Source of the DNA: Verrucomicrobiales bacterium
GTDB lineage: Bacteria; Verrucomicrobiota; Verrucomicrobiia; Limisphaerales; UBA1100
Direction of reading: 5' to 3'
NCBI GenBank assembly: GCA_005809105.1
Contig: SYLI01000012.1
Span: 1-34,411, forward strand
DNA length: 34,411 bases
The translations under genes were made by a program, and so were the position numbers. The notes beneath the pieces are model-generated. The model did not search any database, was not told the DNA's origin, and saw nothing but the letters and a program-made list of their open reading frames with translations. This document shows positions 1-7,815 of this stretch, one piece after another (positions within the stretch are counted from its first letter, which is position 1; each line of letters begins with the position of its first letter).

Positions 1-37
1 ATGATCACGCGTCAACATGGTATGATCACGCGTCAAC
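1..37. repeat. 16-bp direct repeat, two copies, at the left window edge
   Basis: The 16-base string atgatcacgcgtcaac occurs at 1-16 and again at 22-37, separated by five bases, giving a 21-base period. The first copy starts at the first base of the window, so the repeat may be part of a longer array to the left. Only two copies are visible and no further copy follows. I cannot assign a function. Confidence 0.8.
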
Positions 38-335
38 CGGCTGCGCCGGGGGCATTAACAGGTCGATCCGGAGACGATCAGGGTCGGATCGCGCTCAAGA
101 CAGACATTCTGGTGGGCGCCACCATGTTGATGGCTCACCGCAGGTGCCCCCCGCAGGGGATGTTGCCGTGCGCAGCACCGCAGGCGCGCATAAAGGTTGA
201 ATCCAAAGGGAAAATCTGGTAGGGTTGGGCCTTAAGCATACCCCAAAGATGGAGGGTGCCATGCGAGTGCGCACCAAGTGCTGGAGTAGGCGAAGGAACA
301 CGCCGACGCCAGCAAAGGGAAACCGGAGAGGGTGT
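1..335. other. Leading region with no convincing gene
   Basis: Besides the 16-base direct repeat, a frame is open from the window edge to a TAG at 220-222. Its translation (73 residues from position 1) is repetitive at the start and resembles nothing I know. It could be the tail of a gene beginning outside the window. No tRNA-like fold, clear promoter or terminator is visible. A GGAGAGG purine run at 325-331 is the ribosome binding site of the gene starting at 336. Confidence 0.5.
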
Positions 336-1397
336 ATGGTCGACAAGGCAGGAAGAGCGTTTCTACCAATCTTGGTGGCGTGCTTGGGCGCGTTGGCCGC
401 TGCGTGTGCGAGTGCGTCCTCGCGTCCGGCTGTGGTGGTGGTTGAGGACACGTCGCCGCTCGTGGAGGCCGACCGGCTGTTGCTGCTCGCGGGCAATGGC
501 ACTGAAATCCCCGTGGACGCGCCGGATTGGACGCAGGCGCGGTACTTTCACGAAACCAACCGGGGCAGGCCCTACACCGGCAGGATTGAATCGAGCTATA
601 CCAATGGCGCGAAACGGCTGCGCGCCTCGGTTCGCGATGGCAGGCTCGAGGGACAGGGGTTTGTCTGGCACGAGAATGGCAAGCCCATGCTGGAGCTGAG
701 CTACAGCAGTGGCAATGTGGTGGGGCGCAAGGAGTGGAAGGACGACGGGATGCTGGTTTCCACCTTTCCCGATACCGCGCCGCCCACGCTGCCGCCTCCG
801 ACGGGCACCACCAATGAGATTCCCGCAGGGGCGGTGGATTTTGCTACCATTGAGAAGCGCGGCAACCTCCTCTATGAAATCACGGAGATGATCGTGCCCT
901 TCACCGGCATCACGGTGGAGAAACATCCCAAGGGCAGAGTCGCCCGCATCCAGCGGTTTAAGGAGGGAATGCGCGAAGGGCTGACGCAGGAATGGCATTC
1001 CAACGGTCAACTGCGCTTTCAGGCGGTCTATCACGAGGACAATCCCGACGGTGTGGTGAGCTGCTGGTATCCCAACGGCAGGAAGGAGTACGAGAACACG
1101 TGGACGGGGGGGTTCCCCGAATTGCGCGTCACCTTTGCCCCCGATGGCACCGAGAGCGGGCGGGTGGACAAGGACGGCAACGGCCGGTTGGTGCGATTCT
1201 ACTATCCCAGCGGCAAGCGCAAGGCCGAGGAGGAGTACAAGGACAACCCCCTGGCCCCGGTGAAGGAAACGTGGTGGTACGAGGATGGCACGCTGCAGGA
1301 TCCGCCCGCACCGCCGCTCACTCCGCCCACGCTGCCGCCTTCCTCAAGGGAGCCTTTGCGCGAGCCGCGACTTGCAGGACGCGCCAGTGGGCGTTAA
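336..1397 (+). CDS. Exported MORN-like (YwqK-type) repeat lipoprotein
   Basis: This is a 353-residue predicted envelope protein. The chosen ATG at 336 has a GGAGAGG ribosome site just upstream and begins a signal peptide (hydrophobic residues 9-24) ending in LAAAC, a plausible but imperfect lipobox with Cys24. From about residue 88 to 340 there are roughly seven degenerate units with an aromatic-x-(N/D/S)-G turn followed by a short strand and a G/E-rich turn (YTNGAKR, HENGKPM, HSNGQLR, YPNGRKE, YPSGKRK, YEDGTLQ). These are typical of the MORN_2/YwqK repeat family, often found in surface or toxin-associated proteins. The tail is proline- and arginine-rich. An in-frame upstream ATG at 225 would give 37 extra basic residues ahead of the signal and is unlikely. 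The ligand is unknown. The next gene starts 10 bases downstream, so the two are probably co-transcribed. Confidence 0.8.
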   Translation: MVDKAGRAFLPILVACLGALAAACASASSRPAVVVVEDTSPLVEADRLLLLAGNGTEIPVDAPDWTQARYFHETNRGRPYTGRIESSYTNGAKRLRASVRDGRLEGQGFVWHENGKPMLELSYSSGNVVGRKEWKDDGMLVSTFPDTAPPTLPPPTGTTNEIPAGAVDFATIEKRGNLLYEITEMIVPFTGITVEKHPKGRVARIQRFKEGMREGLTQEWHSNGQLRFQAVYHEDNPDGVVSCWYPNGRKEYENTWTGGFPELRVTFAPDGTESGRVDKDGNGRLVRFYYPSGKRKAEEEYKDNPLAPVKETWWYEDGTLQDPPAPPLTPPTLPPSSREPLREPRLAGRASGR

Positions 1398-1407
1398 GCT
1401 CCCTGAT

Positions 1408-1878
1408 ATGAAGAAGGGGCTTCTCTTCGCGGCATTGCTGGCCGCGCTGGCGGGTGTGGCGGCGGTTTCATGGGAGGCCCAAAGTTGGCGCGGCACGGTT
1501 GAACTGGTGGACGCCGACACGCTTCATCGCCGCTTGCGTCAGGATCCACTGCGGCTTGAACACGCCTTTATCCGCGGCCATGACCTGCACCTGCGCATTC
1601 GCTACGAGGGCGGTGCGCAACCCCACGAATTTCGCCTGCTGGCACGGCGCGAGCCCAAGGTCATCATCTGGCGCGACAAGCACCCGGTGCCGCCACCCCG
1701 GCCGCACGTGCTCTATCTCTCGCACCACGCGAATGGCGAACGCTCACACACGCCATTGGAGGCTGAGCTGGTGTTCGACCTGCGCCCACTGCGCCAGGAC
1801 TGGCCCGGCCCCATTCCACTGCGGCTTGGTTCGCCGCATCTCAAGGAAGGCGCGGGCTTTGAATTGATTCTCAAGTAG
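1408..1878 (+). CDS. Small exported or membrane-anchored protein of unknown function
   Basis: I do not recognise this 156-residue protein. The ATG at 1408 directly begins a basic-hydrophobic signal or anchor (MKKGLLFAALLAALAGVAAV), so this start is preferred over an ATG at 1285 that overlaps the upstream gene. After the anchor comes a mature domain of about 135 residues rich in Arg, His and Pro. Alternating hydrophobic stretches (LHLRIRYEG, LVFDLRPLR, GFELILK) suggest a beta-sandwich. There are no cysteines and no visible catalytic motif. It follows the MORN-like lipoprotein by 10 bases, and its last eight bases overlap the end of the convergent DUF1214 gene, so the two units run into each other without a terminator. 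Confidence 0.65.
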   Translation: MKKGLLFAALLAALAGVAAVSWEAQSWRGTVELVDADTLHRRLRQDPLRLEHAFIRGHDLHLRIRYEGGAQPHEFRLLARREPKVIIWRDKHPVPPPRPHVLYLSHHANGERSHTPLEAELVFDLRPLRQDWPGPIPLRLGSPHLKEGAGFELILK

Positions 1879-2938
1879 GCAGCGGCACGACTCGGAATAC
1901 CGGCACGGGTGGTGCCTGCTCCGCCAACAGCCACCGCAGCGCCACGCAGCCTTCCCGGTGGCCGCCCGTGTCCAGCCAGTTGGGCGTGCCCGGAGGGCGA
2001 TGCGCCACAACGATGCGGAAGGAGCCGTCGGGTTCCGGACGCAACCGGGTGTGATTGAGGCTCACCTGCTGCCGCCGATACTCGCGCGATTCGAGCCACC
2101 GGCTCCAAAGCTGCGCCGACCAATAGCGGGCGGCGGGCGCCCGGGCCGTGATTTCAAGCGCCTGATTTTCCTCCAGCCGGTACCAGCCGCCGACATACCG
2201 GTTGTCCGGCGTGGGAAACAGGCTGGCCAGCCCGGCCGCATCGCTCTCCACCGAAATGGCGTTGGGTCGGGCCATCCACGCGGAGGTTGCCGTGGCCGTG
2301 TTGTCCAGCGTGCGTTCCACCGCCTCGCCCAGTGCGCGAAGGCGCCACGCCACCTCTTTGGGGGATGGCGGCGCCGGCGGCGGCACGTTGCCCACCAGTT
2401 CCACTTCCAGCTTCGCAGGCTCCATGGCGCGATGGTCGGCAAAGTACTGGCGCACCACCATCGAGCGCGCGTTGGCCGCCAGCGGCAGCCAGTTGCCGCC
2501 CTGGGCGGGCGGCTGCGCCGAGAGCACGAGCTCAAAGCGGCCGTCGTCGCCACAACGCAGTTCGCGGTCGGAGACATTCGCCAGGATCACATTGCGCGTT
2601 CCCTGCAGGCCGTACACGCAGAAGGCGAGGTAGAGGTCATTGCCGCGCCGGCCGTGCAGCCGGTAGCTCAAATCGGGCCGCAACGAGAGGCGGTCGTAGA
2701 GCGTGTCAGGGTTGTCGCCGTAAAACTTGCGCGTGGGCGTCATGATCCGCGCCAACGACGGGTATTGCGGATCCTGCTCCATGTAGAGCTCGGTCATCGC
2801 CGCGATGACGCGCGTCAGAAACCGGCTGCCTTCCGCGCGTTCGGCGGCGTCGCGCCCGGCCGTGAGCTCCTCCATGCGATGACCGGCGCGATGCAGCGAC
2901 GCCAGCATGGCTTCCCAGGATGAAGGTAATGCGTCCAT
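1871..2938 (-). CDS. DUF1214-type protein
   Basis: A 355-residue protein from the ATG at 2938, the first in-frame ATG after the preceding sulfotransferase stop. The C-terminal half (about 195-350) matches what I know of DUF1214 (PF06742): an RPNAISVESD-like stretch with aspartates, a GGWYRLEENQALEI strand pair, a WSRWLESREY segment and a final conserved RIVVAHRPPGTPNWLDTGGH block. The N-terminal half is mostly helical, with LYMEQDPQYPS and YGDNPDTLYDRLSL segments. No signal peptide is visible, so it is probably cytoplasmic. It begins 22 bases after the sulfotransferase stop on the same strand. DUF1214 and Sulfotransfer_3 proteins are commonly neighbours in bacteria, which suggests a shared lipid or steroid-like substrate; the biochemical role is unknown. 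Confidence 0.75.
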   Translation of the reverse strand: MDALPSSWEAMLASLHRAGHRMEELTAGRDAAERAEGSRFLTRVIAAMTELYMEQDPQYPSLARIMTPTRKFYGDNPDTLYDRLSLRPDLSYRLHGRRGNDLYLAFCVYGLQGTRNVILANVSDRELRCGDDGRFELVLSAQPPAQGGNWLPLAANARSMVVRQYFADHRAMEPAKLEVELVGNVPPPAPPSPKEVAWRLRALGEAVERTLDNTATATSAWMARPNAISVESDAAGLASLFPTPDNRYVGGWYRLEENQALEITARAPAARYWSAQLWSRWLESREYRRQQVSLNHTRLRPEPDGSFRIVVAHRPPGTPNWLDTGGHREGCVALRWLLAEQAPPVPVFRVVPLPT

Positions 2939-2960
2939 GGTGTTTTGAAGGAGTCGTGGG

Positions 2961-4091
2961 TCAGTCCATGCCAGCGGCCCCGTGGAAACTGGCATCGTCG
3001 GCAAAGTCCTCCCGCAGCGACCTGGCGTTGAGCCCAAACTCTTCGGGCGAATAGTCGTGCGGGCCATGCCGGTGCTGCCGGTTGGACTTGCGCCACGCCT
3101 CCATGCGCTGCTGGAACTTCTGGGTAAACTCGTATCCGTGATGCGCGTAGATGCGCGCCACCGCACCGATGGGATCGCGCAGCAGATCGCGGTAGTGAAT
3201 GTCCAGAAACTGGCCGGGAGGCGCCGATTCGCGCACGCGCCGCGCATTCTTGAGCACGCGCATCAGCCGGTCGCGCCAGTGCGCACCGAGGGCGGTCTTG
3301 TCCACGCGCTCAGAGGCGGCGCCTCGCAGCACCTCGCAGAGGCTGCAGAGCGATGGCAGCACCTCCACGGGGTCGCGGTGGGTCTGTACGATGCGCGCCT
3401 CGGGAAAGATCGCCAGGAGACCGGCCAGCCCGAAGAGGTGGCGCGGCGCCTTAAACACCCAGTGGCACCCGTTGCGCTTCCAGCCCAGAAGCTGCACCAT
3501 CCTGCGGAAGTACTGGTACGAGGCCGTGTCCGACTCGCGCTGGGCCAGCCACGCCGAGTACGAGGGCACGTGGGCGCGCAGCTCGAAGATGAGGTCAATG
3601 AAGGTGTGCTCCATGAGCCAGAGGCATTCCTCGGGCCCGCGCGGATCCAAGTGATGCACGGCCGCCAGCCTCGGAGCCAGGCGATGGAAGCCGCGCGCCC
3701 AGTCTTCCACGGCGCGGATGCGCGGATCATGCTCGAAATCCACCGGCGCAGGCGAGGGGTAGAGCCCCTCCCAGAAATGGAGGTAGCGCGCGGATGGATC
3801 GCAGGCGAGCAGGCCGTGCAAGAGCGTGGTGCCCGTGCGCGGCAGGCCCAGGATGAAGAGCGGGCGCGGGATGTCGACGCGTTGGATTTCCGGATGCGCG
3901 GTCCAGTCGCGCTGGACTTTCAAGCGGTTGCAAAGCAGCCGCAGCACCGTGCGTTCCATCATGAGCGCGCCCTGCGGTGTGAGTTGCGCCTCCTCACGAA
4001 GCGATCGCAGCAGCAGATCCATCGGCTCGCGGAAGGCGCAGCTCCCAAAGTCCGTCAACCCGCCGGCCTGCCGCGTGGCGCGCGCCAGCAA
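2961..4091 (-). CDS. Sulfotransferase family protein (Sulfotransfer_3 type)
   Basis: A predicted PAPS-dependent sulfotransferase of 376 residues. The 5'-phosphosulfate binding loop is FILGLPRTGTTLLH (residues 79-92). The 3'-phosphate binding segment is RIVQTHRDPVEVLPS (233-247). FKAPRH (213-218) is a further conserved family segment. No signal peptide is seen, so it is likely cytoplasmic. The start is uncertain. TTG at 4091 is shown, but family-like sequence (FEPEALLARA) continues upstream in frame to a TAA at 4137-4139, and the only other start there is a CTG at 4133. No ATG exists in that stretch, so the gene uses a rare start or lost its original one. It is followed by the DUF1214 gene after 22 bases and is divergent from the sulfatase. 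The substrate is unknown. Confidence 0.85.
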   Translation of the reverse strand: MLARATRQAGGLTDFGSCAFREPMDLLLRSLREEAQLTPQGALMMERTVLRLLCNRLKVQRDWTAHPEIQRVDIPRPLFILGLPRTGTTLLHGLLACDPSARYLHFWEGLYPSPAPVDFEHDPRIRAVEDWARGFHRLAPRLAAVHHLDPRGPEECLWLMEHTFIDLIFELRAHVPSYSAWLAQRESDTASYQYFRRMVQLLGWKRNGCHWVFKAPRHLFGLAGLLAIFPEARIVQTHRDPVEVLPSLCSLCEVLRGAASERVDKTALGAHWRDRLMRVLKNARRVRESAPPGQFLDIHYRDLLRDPIGAVARIYAHHGYEFTQKFQQRMEAWRKSNRQHRHGPHDYSPEEFGLNARSLREDFADDASFHGAAGMD

Positions 4092-4190
4092 CGCTTCCGG
4101 CTCGAAGGTGGTGGCGGCAGTGTGGATGCGCAGCGTTTAGCGCACCGGGCGCGCCCGCGTCAACGCCATTGCGCCATGGCTGAGGCTGGA

Positions 4191-4219
4191 TTGACCGGCC
4201 CCGATCCCCGGGGCATTCT
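4191..4219 (+). promoter_or_regulatory. Candidate sigma70-type promoter of the sulfatase gene
   Basis: TTGACC at 4191-4196 is a good -35 box. CATTCT at 4214-4219, 17 bases downstream, is only a weak -10 (three of six). The ATG at 4226 lies six bases after the -10, so transcription would start at or near the start codon, and no Shine-Dalgarno sequence is visible. This suggests a leaderless or nearly leaderless message. It is a pattern match only. Confidence 0.3.
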
Positions 4220-4225
4220 CGTCTC

Positions 4226-6043
4226 ATGATCCGGCTTGGAAGCGCCGCGCTGGCGGCATGGTTGGCAGTAGAGACGGCTGCGGCGGCGACTGCGGCAGCG
4301 CCCGCGCCCAACATCGTATTGGTCCTCATCGACGACTTGGGCTGGGCTGATTTGGGCTGCTACGGCAGCAAGTTTCATCGCACGCCCAATCTCGACCGGT
4401 TGGCGAAGGAAGGCATGCGCTTCACCGACGCCTACGCGGCGTGCCCCGTGTGTTCGCCCACGCGCGCCGCGCTCATGACGGGAAAGTACCCGGCCCGTCT
4501 GCGCCTCACCGACTGGCTGCCCGGCCGTGGCGATCGCGCCGACCAGATGCTCGCACGTCCGGCGTTTCGCCCCAACCTGCCGCTGGAAGAGGCGACGCTT
4601 CCTGAATTGTTAGCCAAGGCCGGTTACCGCTCGGCGCACATCGGCAAGTGGCACTTGGGCGCAGAGGGTTTTGGGCCCGGGGCGCAGGGCTTCGCGCACC
4701 ACGTGGCGGGCGATCACACGGGTTCGCCGCTGAGCTACTTTGCGCCTTTCCAGCGCGGCGGCAGGTTCATGCCCGGTCTGGAAAAAGCCGAGGCAGGGGA
4801 GTATCTCACCGACCGCCTCACGACCGAGGCGTGCCGGTTCATCGAAAGCAGCAAGGCCGCGCCGTTCTTTCTCTACCTTGCGCACTACGCCGTTCACATC
4901 CCGCTGGCGGCAAAGACGGAAAAGCTCAAAGGCTATCCCAGCGTCACTTCGCCGCCGGGCACCCAGACCAACCGCGTCTATGCCGCGATGGTGGAAAGCA
5001 TGGACGAGAGCGTTGGCCGCGTGATGCGCTGCCTTGAGGAGCATAAGCTTGCGGGCAACACGCTCATCCTCTTTACCAGCGACAACGGCGGCCTGTGCAC
5101 CTTGGAGGGGCCCAACACGCCGGCCACCTACAACGCGCCGCTGCGCGAAGGCAAAGGCTGGCTCTACGAAGGCGGTATTCGCGTGCCGCTTCTGGCGCGG
5201 TGGCCGGGCGTGGTGACGGCCGGGGGCACCTGCAATGAGCCCGTGAGCAGCGTGGACCTCTTCGCCACGGCGCTGGCGGCTGCGGGCGTGCCGGTGCCCG
5301 GCGGCACAGACGGTGTGAGCCTCCTGCCTCTCTTGCGTGGGCAGGCGCAATCGCGCGGGCCCATCTTCTGGCACTATCCGCACTACAGCAATCAGGGCGG
5401 CAAGCCCGGTGGCGCGGTGCGCGAGGGCGACTGGAAACTCTTGGAGTGGTATGAAAGCGGGCGCAACGAACTCTTCAACGTGCGCGCCGACCGGGGCGAG
5501 TCCCAAAACCTCGCGCCCAAGGAGCCGGAGAGAGCCGCCCGTCTGCAGGCTCAACTGGACCGGTGGCGCCGCGAAACCGGCGCGCAGATGATGCTGGCCA
5601 ATCCGGACTACCGCCCCAACCCGCCCAACGCCGCCGGCGCCATCGTGCTGCCGGCGCGCACCGCGCAGGTGCACGGGCGCATGCTGCGCTACGAGCCGCT
5701 GCCTCACAAAGAGACGCTGGGCTACTGGGTGGAGGCGGACGACTGGGCCAGTTTCGAGTTCACGGTGGACAAGCCCGGGGTGTTTGAAGTGGAAGCCCTG
5801 CAAGGCTGCGGCAAGGGCCACGGGGGCAGCGTGGTCGCCTTTGGCGTGGGCGCGCAGCGGCTGGAGATGACGGTGGAAGACACCGGCCACTTCCAAAACT
5901 TTGTGCCGCGGGTTGTGGGGAAAGTGACGCTGACTGAGCCGGGCCGACACACGCTCTCCGTGCGCGCCCTGAAGAAGGCCAAGGCGGCGGTGATGGATCT
6001 TCGCAGCGTCACCCTGCGGCCGGTGCCTGCGGCACGGCAATAA
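4226..6043 (+). CDS. Exported arylsulfatase-type sulfatase with C-terminal accessory domain
   Basis: A 605-residue type I sulfatase predicted to hydrolyse sulfate esters outside the cytoplasm. Residues 1-26 form a signal peptide. The metal site begins with LVLIDDLGW (32-40, Asp36/Asp37). The formylglycine signature CSPTR lies at 76-80, so Cys76 is the residue oxidised by a formylglycine-generating enzyme. GKWHLG (140-145), His224 and TSDNGG (284-289, Asp286/Asn287) complete the usual active-site set, and EGGIRVP (315-321) is also family-typical. The catalytic part ends near residue 450. The last roughly 130 residues form a beta-rich extra domain (WVEADDWASFEFTV onward) that looks like a carbohydrate-binding type sandwich. 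No formylglycine-generating enzyme gene is in the window. It is divergent from a sulfotransferase and convergent with the aldo/keto reductase. Confidence 0.92.
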   Translation: MIRLGSAALAAWLAVETAAAATAAAPAPNIVLVLIDDLGWADLGCYGSKFHRTPNLDRLAKEGMRFTDAYAACPVCSPTRAALMTGKYPARLRLTDWLPGRGDRADQMLARPAFRPNLPLEEATLPELLAKAGYRSAHIGKWHLGAEGFGPGAQGFAHHVAGDHTGSPLSYFAPFQRGGRFMPGLEKAEAGEYLTDRLTTEACRFIESSKAAPFFLYLAHYAVHIPLAAKTEKLKGYPSVTSPPGTQTNRVYAAMVESMDESVGRVMRCLEEHKLAGNTLILFTSDNGGLCTLEGPNTPATYNAPLREGKGWLYEGGIRVPLLARWPGVVTAGGTCNEPVSSVDLFATALAAAGVPVPGGTDGVSLLPLLRGQAQSRGPIFWHYPHYSNQGGKPGGAVREGDWKLLEWYESGRNELFNVRADRGESQNLAPKEPERAARLQAQLDRWRRETGAQMMLANPDYRPNPPNAAGAIVLPARTAQVHGRMLRYEPLPHKETLGYWVEADDWASFEFTVDKPGVFEVEALQGCGKGHGGSVVAFGVGAQRLEMTVEDTGHFQNFVPRVVGKVTLTEPGRHTLSVRALKKAKAAVMDLRSVTLRPVPAARQ

Positions 6044-6051
6044 TTGCATTG

Positions 6052-6082
6052 AGCAATGGCAAGGGGCGCAGCCCCTATTGCT
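6052..6082. terminator. Stem-loop between convergent sulfatase and aldo/keto reductase genes
   Basis: An interrupted inverted repeat has inner arms AGGGGC (6062-6067) and GCCCCT (6071-6076) around a three-base loop, plus outer arms AGCAAT (6052-6057) and ATTGCT (6077-6082), with a four-base bulge on the left side. It covers the stop codon of the aldo/keto reductase and follows the sulfatase stop by eight bases. There is no T-run on either strand, so it is a possible bidirectional terminator or 3'-end stabiliser. Confidence 0.45.
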
Positions 6083-7079
6083 GAGCGCAGGTCGCCGTGG
6101 CGCGCAGAAATTCCGAGTGCGCCTCTTCGATGGACTGAAGCTCTGCGCGGCCAAGTCGCCACTCTGCCGCGGCGGCGATTTCCGTAATCTGTCCGCTGCG
6201 GCGCGCGCCGACGATGGCGCTGGTCACTTCATGCCGCGCCAGCACCCATGCGGTCGCAAGCTGCCCCACCGAGTGGCCACTTTCCTGGGCAATGGACTGG
6301 AGCCGCGCCACCAGCCTCAGGAAGTGGGGCTTGCGCGGCGGATGCAGCAGCGCGGCGACGGGATGATCGGGCTTGTGGCGGCGCCAGTCGTTGGGCGGCA
6401 GCGCGGCAATCCATGCTTCGGTCACCTTGCCGGTGAGCAGCCCCGATTCCATGGGACTGTACACAAGAAGCCCGCAATCATGCGCGGCGCACCACGCCAT
6501 CTGGCCGCTGGTTTCAATCTGGCGGTTGAGAAGGCTGTAGCGCGGCTGCAGCGACGCGACGGGCCCCAGCCGCTGCGCTCGCTCCATCTGCCCGGCCGAA
6601 AAGTTGGAGACGGCAGGCCAGCGAATCTTGCCCTGCTTCTGAAGGTCCAGCAGAGTCTGCCACGCTTCCTCGACCATGCTGTCGGGCTCGGGCCAGTGGA
6701 GCTGGTAGAGGTCAATCACCTCCACTCCCAGGCGCCGCAGCGAGCCTTCCACCTCTTCCAGGATGGTGCCCCGGGAAATATACCTGCGCGGGAAGCGCTT
6801 TTCGTCGGGCAACACACCGCACTTGGTGGCGACCACCACGGGCTCTTTCCACTCGCGCAGGGCCTTGGCCACCACTTCCTCCGCCACGCCAAATCCGTAG
6901 GCGTGCGCGGTGTCGATCCAGTTGATGCCCGATTCGAGCCCCTCAAGAATGGCCTTGATGGAGTCGCGCTCGTCCTGCGGCCCCCAGCCCATTCCCCAGT
7001 CGCCGCCGCCGATGGCCCAAGTGCCGATGCCCAAAGGGGTGATGTGAAGATCCGTCTTGCCCATGGGGCGAGTTTGCAT
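6075..7079 (-). CDS. Aldo/keto reductase
   Basis: A 334-residue NADPH-dependent aldo/keto reductase (PF00248) expected to reduce sugar or other carbonyls in the cytoplasm. The N-terminus has the family pattern PLGIGTWAIGG (15-25). The catalytic tetrad is visible as Asp56 and Tyr61 in NWIDTAHAYGFG, Lys86 in VVATKCG and His128 in LYQLHWP. VSNFSAGQ and YSPMESGLLTGKV are further conserved blocks. The cofactor-binding end is AIVGARRSGQITE, typical of the AKR11/12-like general stress and sugar reductases. There is no signal peptide, unlike most neighbours. It ends inside a stem-loop shared with the convergent sulfatase. The proline-rich exported protein lies 73 bases upstream on the same strand and may share its transcript. 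The substrate is not predictable. Confidence 0.93.
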   Translation of the reverse strand: MQTRPMGKTDLHITPLGIGTWAIGGGDWGMGWGPQDERDSIKAILEGLESGINWIDTAHAYGFGVAEEVVAKALREWKEPVVVATKCGVLPDEKRFPRRYISRGTILEEVEGSLRRLGVEVIDLYQLHWPEPDSMVEEAWQTLLDLQKQGKIRWPAVSNFSAGQMERAQRLGPVASLQPRYSLLNRQIETSGQMAWCAAHDCGLLVYSPMESGLLTGKVTEAWIAALPPNDWRRHKPDHPVAALLHPPRKPHFLRLVARLQSIAQESGHSVGQLATAWVLARHEVTSAIVGARRSGQITEIAAAAEWRLGRAELQSIEEAHSEFLRATATCAQQ

Positions 7080-7152
7080 GCGCCAGGATTAAAACCCGCA
7101 CCCGCCGCCATTGGCAAGCCGCGGGCGCCCAAGGGGGCGTTTTTGGCGCGGC

Positions 7153-7593
7153 CTAAAAACCGCGGCGCGGCGGCGGAGGCGGGGGCGTCGGGACGCCCGG
7201 GATGGGCCGCGGCGCCATTGGCTGCTCGGCGATGGGAATGAAGTGCAACCCCGTCACCGTCACGGGTTTGCCGTTCATAAAGATGGTGGATTGCGACTGC
7301 TGCAACCATGAAACCATGCCGGTGGCCGTGTCGATTTTTAACACCACCGGGATCGGCTTGCCGTTCGCAGGGGTTTGCGCGGGGAGGAGCTGGAATCGCC
7401 CCGGTTGGATCATCTCCGGCGGAATGTCAGTCGCCACGCCGGGCACTCCTTCGGCGATGTCCGCGGGTGGCGGGGCTGGAACGGGCGCGATGGTGGGATT
7501 CGATGGCTTGGGTTGCGCCTTCGCCGGGCTGGAAAGACACGCCAGCATGATGGCCGCGCTCAAGAGCAAAGGGGGTTTTGTCCTCATAATCAT
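7153..7593 (-). CDS. Small proline-rich exported protein, function unknown
   Basis: 146 residues from the ATG at 7593; a second ATG at 7587 is equally possible. A Sec signal peptide spans about 1-26 (hydrophobic 9-20, ending SSPAKA). The mature part has a proline-rich arm (NPTIAPVPAPPPA) and a compact centre, VVLKIDTATGMVSWL (83-97), followed by a strand pair around FMNGKPVTVTGLHFIPI. It ends in a second proline-rich tail with seven consecutive prolines before RRGF. The centre resembles short exported proteins that carry a KIDT-x-TG-x-(V/A)-W segment, but I cannot name a family. It is divergent from the large membrane-protein gene at 7816 and upstream of the aldo/keto reductase. Confidence 0.6.
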   Translation of the reverse strand: MIMRTKPPLLLSAAIMLACLSSPAKAQPKPSNPTIAPVPAPPPADIAEGVPGVATDIPPEMIQPGRFQLLPAQTPANGKPIPVVLKIDTATGMVSWLQQSQSTIFMNGKPVTVTGLHFIPIAEQPMAPRPIPGVPTPPPPPPRRGF

Positions 7594-7611
7594 GAGCCTG
7601 ACACCGGATGG

Positions 7612-7630
7612 AGTTGCATCAAGTGCAACT
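7612..7630. promoter_or_regulatory. Seven-base perfect inverted repeat, possible operator
   Basis: AGTTGCA (7612-7618) and TGCAACT (7624-7630) are exact inverted copies around TCAAG. The element lies 18 bases upstream of the start of the proline-rich protein gene, within the 222-base region shared with the divergent gene at 7816. It could bind a dimeric regulator or form a short leader hairpin. Confidence 0.3.
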
Positions 7631-7685
7631 TGCGTAGCACCGCCATGCGACGGCAAGAGAGGAGTGTTGACCGATGGTGAAAACT

Positions 7686-7714
7686 TTGTGAACATGTGCC
7701 AGCCGGTTTAGTCT
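7686..7714 (+). promoter_or_regulatory. Candidate sigma70-type promoter for the 7816 operon
   Basis: TTGTGA (7686-7691) and TAGTCT (7709-7714) are 17 bases apart and would place the transcript start near 7721. An AGGAGAGG purine run (7718-7725) follows. That run sits 12 bases before a GTG at 7738 which is in frame with the 7816 gene, so it may instead mark a longer N-terminus. Confidence 0.3.
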
Positions 7715-7815
7715 ATTAGGAGAGGCAAGTCGGCCGGGTGCCAGTGGGAGTGGAGGCGTCAAGTCCAAGGACGAGCGCCCGCAACTTAAGCAGCCGGTTC
7801 ACGCATAGCAAGTCC

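Noticed and set aside
1-37. CRISPR array
   Set aside because: Only two short copies with a five-base spacer; this does not fit repeat or spacer lengths of CRISPR, and no cas gene is present.
2982-4229. A 415-codon plus-strand frame opposite the sulfotransferase
   Set aside because: Antisense to the sulfotransferase; the translation has no family resemblance.
4610-6154. A 514-codon minus-strand frame opposite the sulfatase
   Set aside because: Antisense to an unmistakable sulfatase with all catalytic motifs on the plus strand.
7126-7144. Hairpin plus T-run resembling a plus-strand terminator
   Set aside because: The five-base stem with T5 is on the plus strand, but the genes on both sides are on the minus strand, so it has nothing obvious to terminate.
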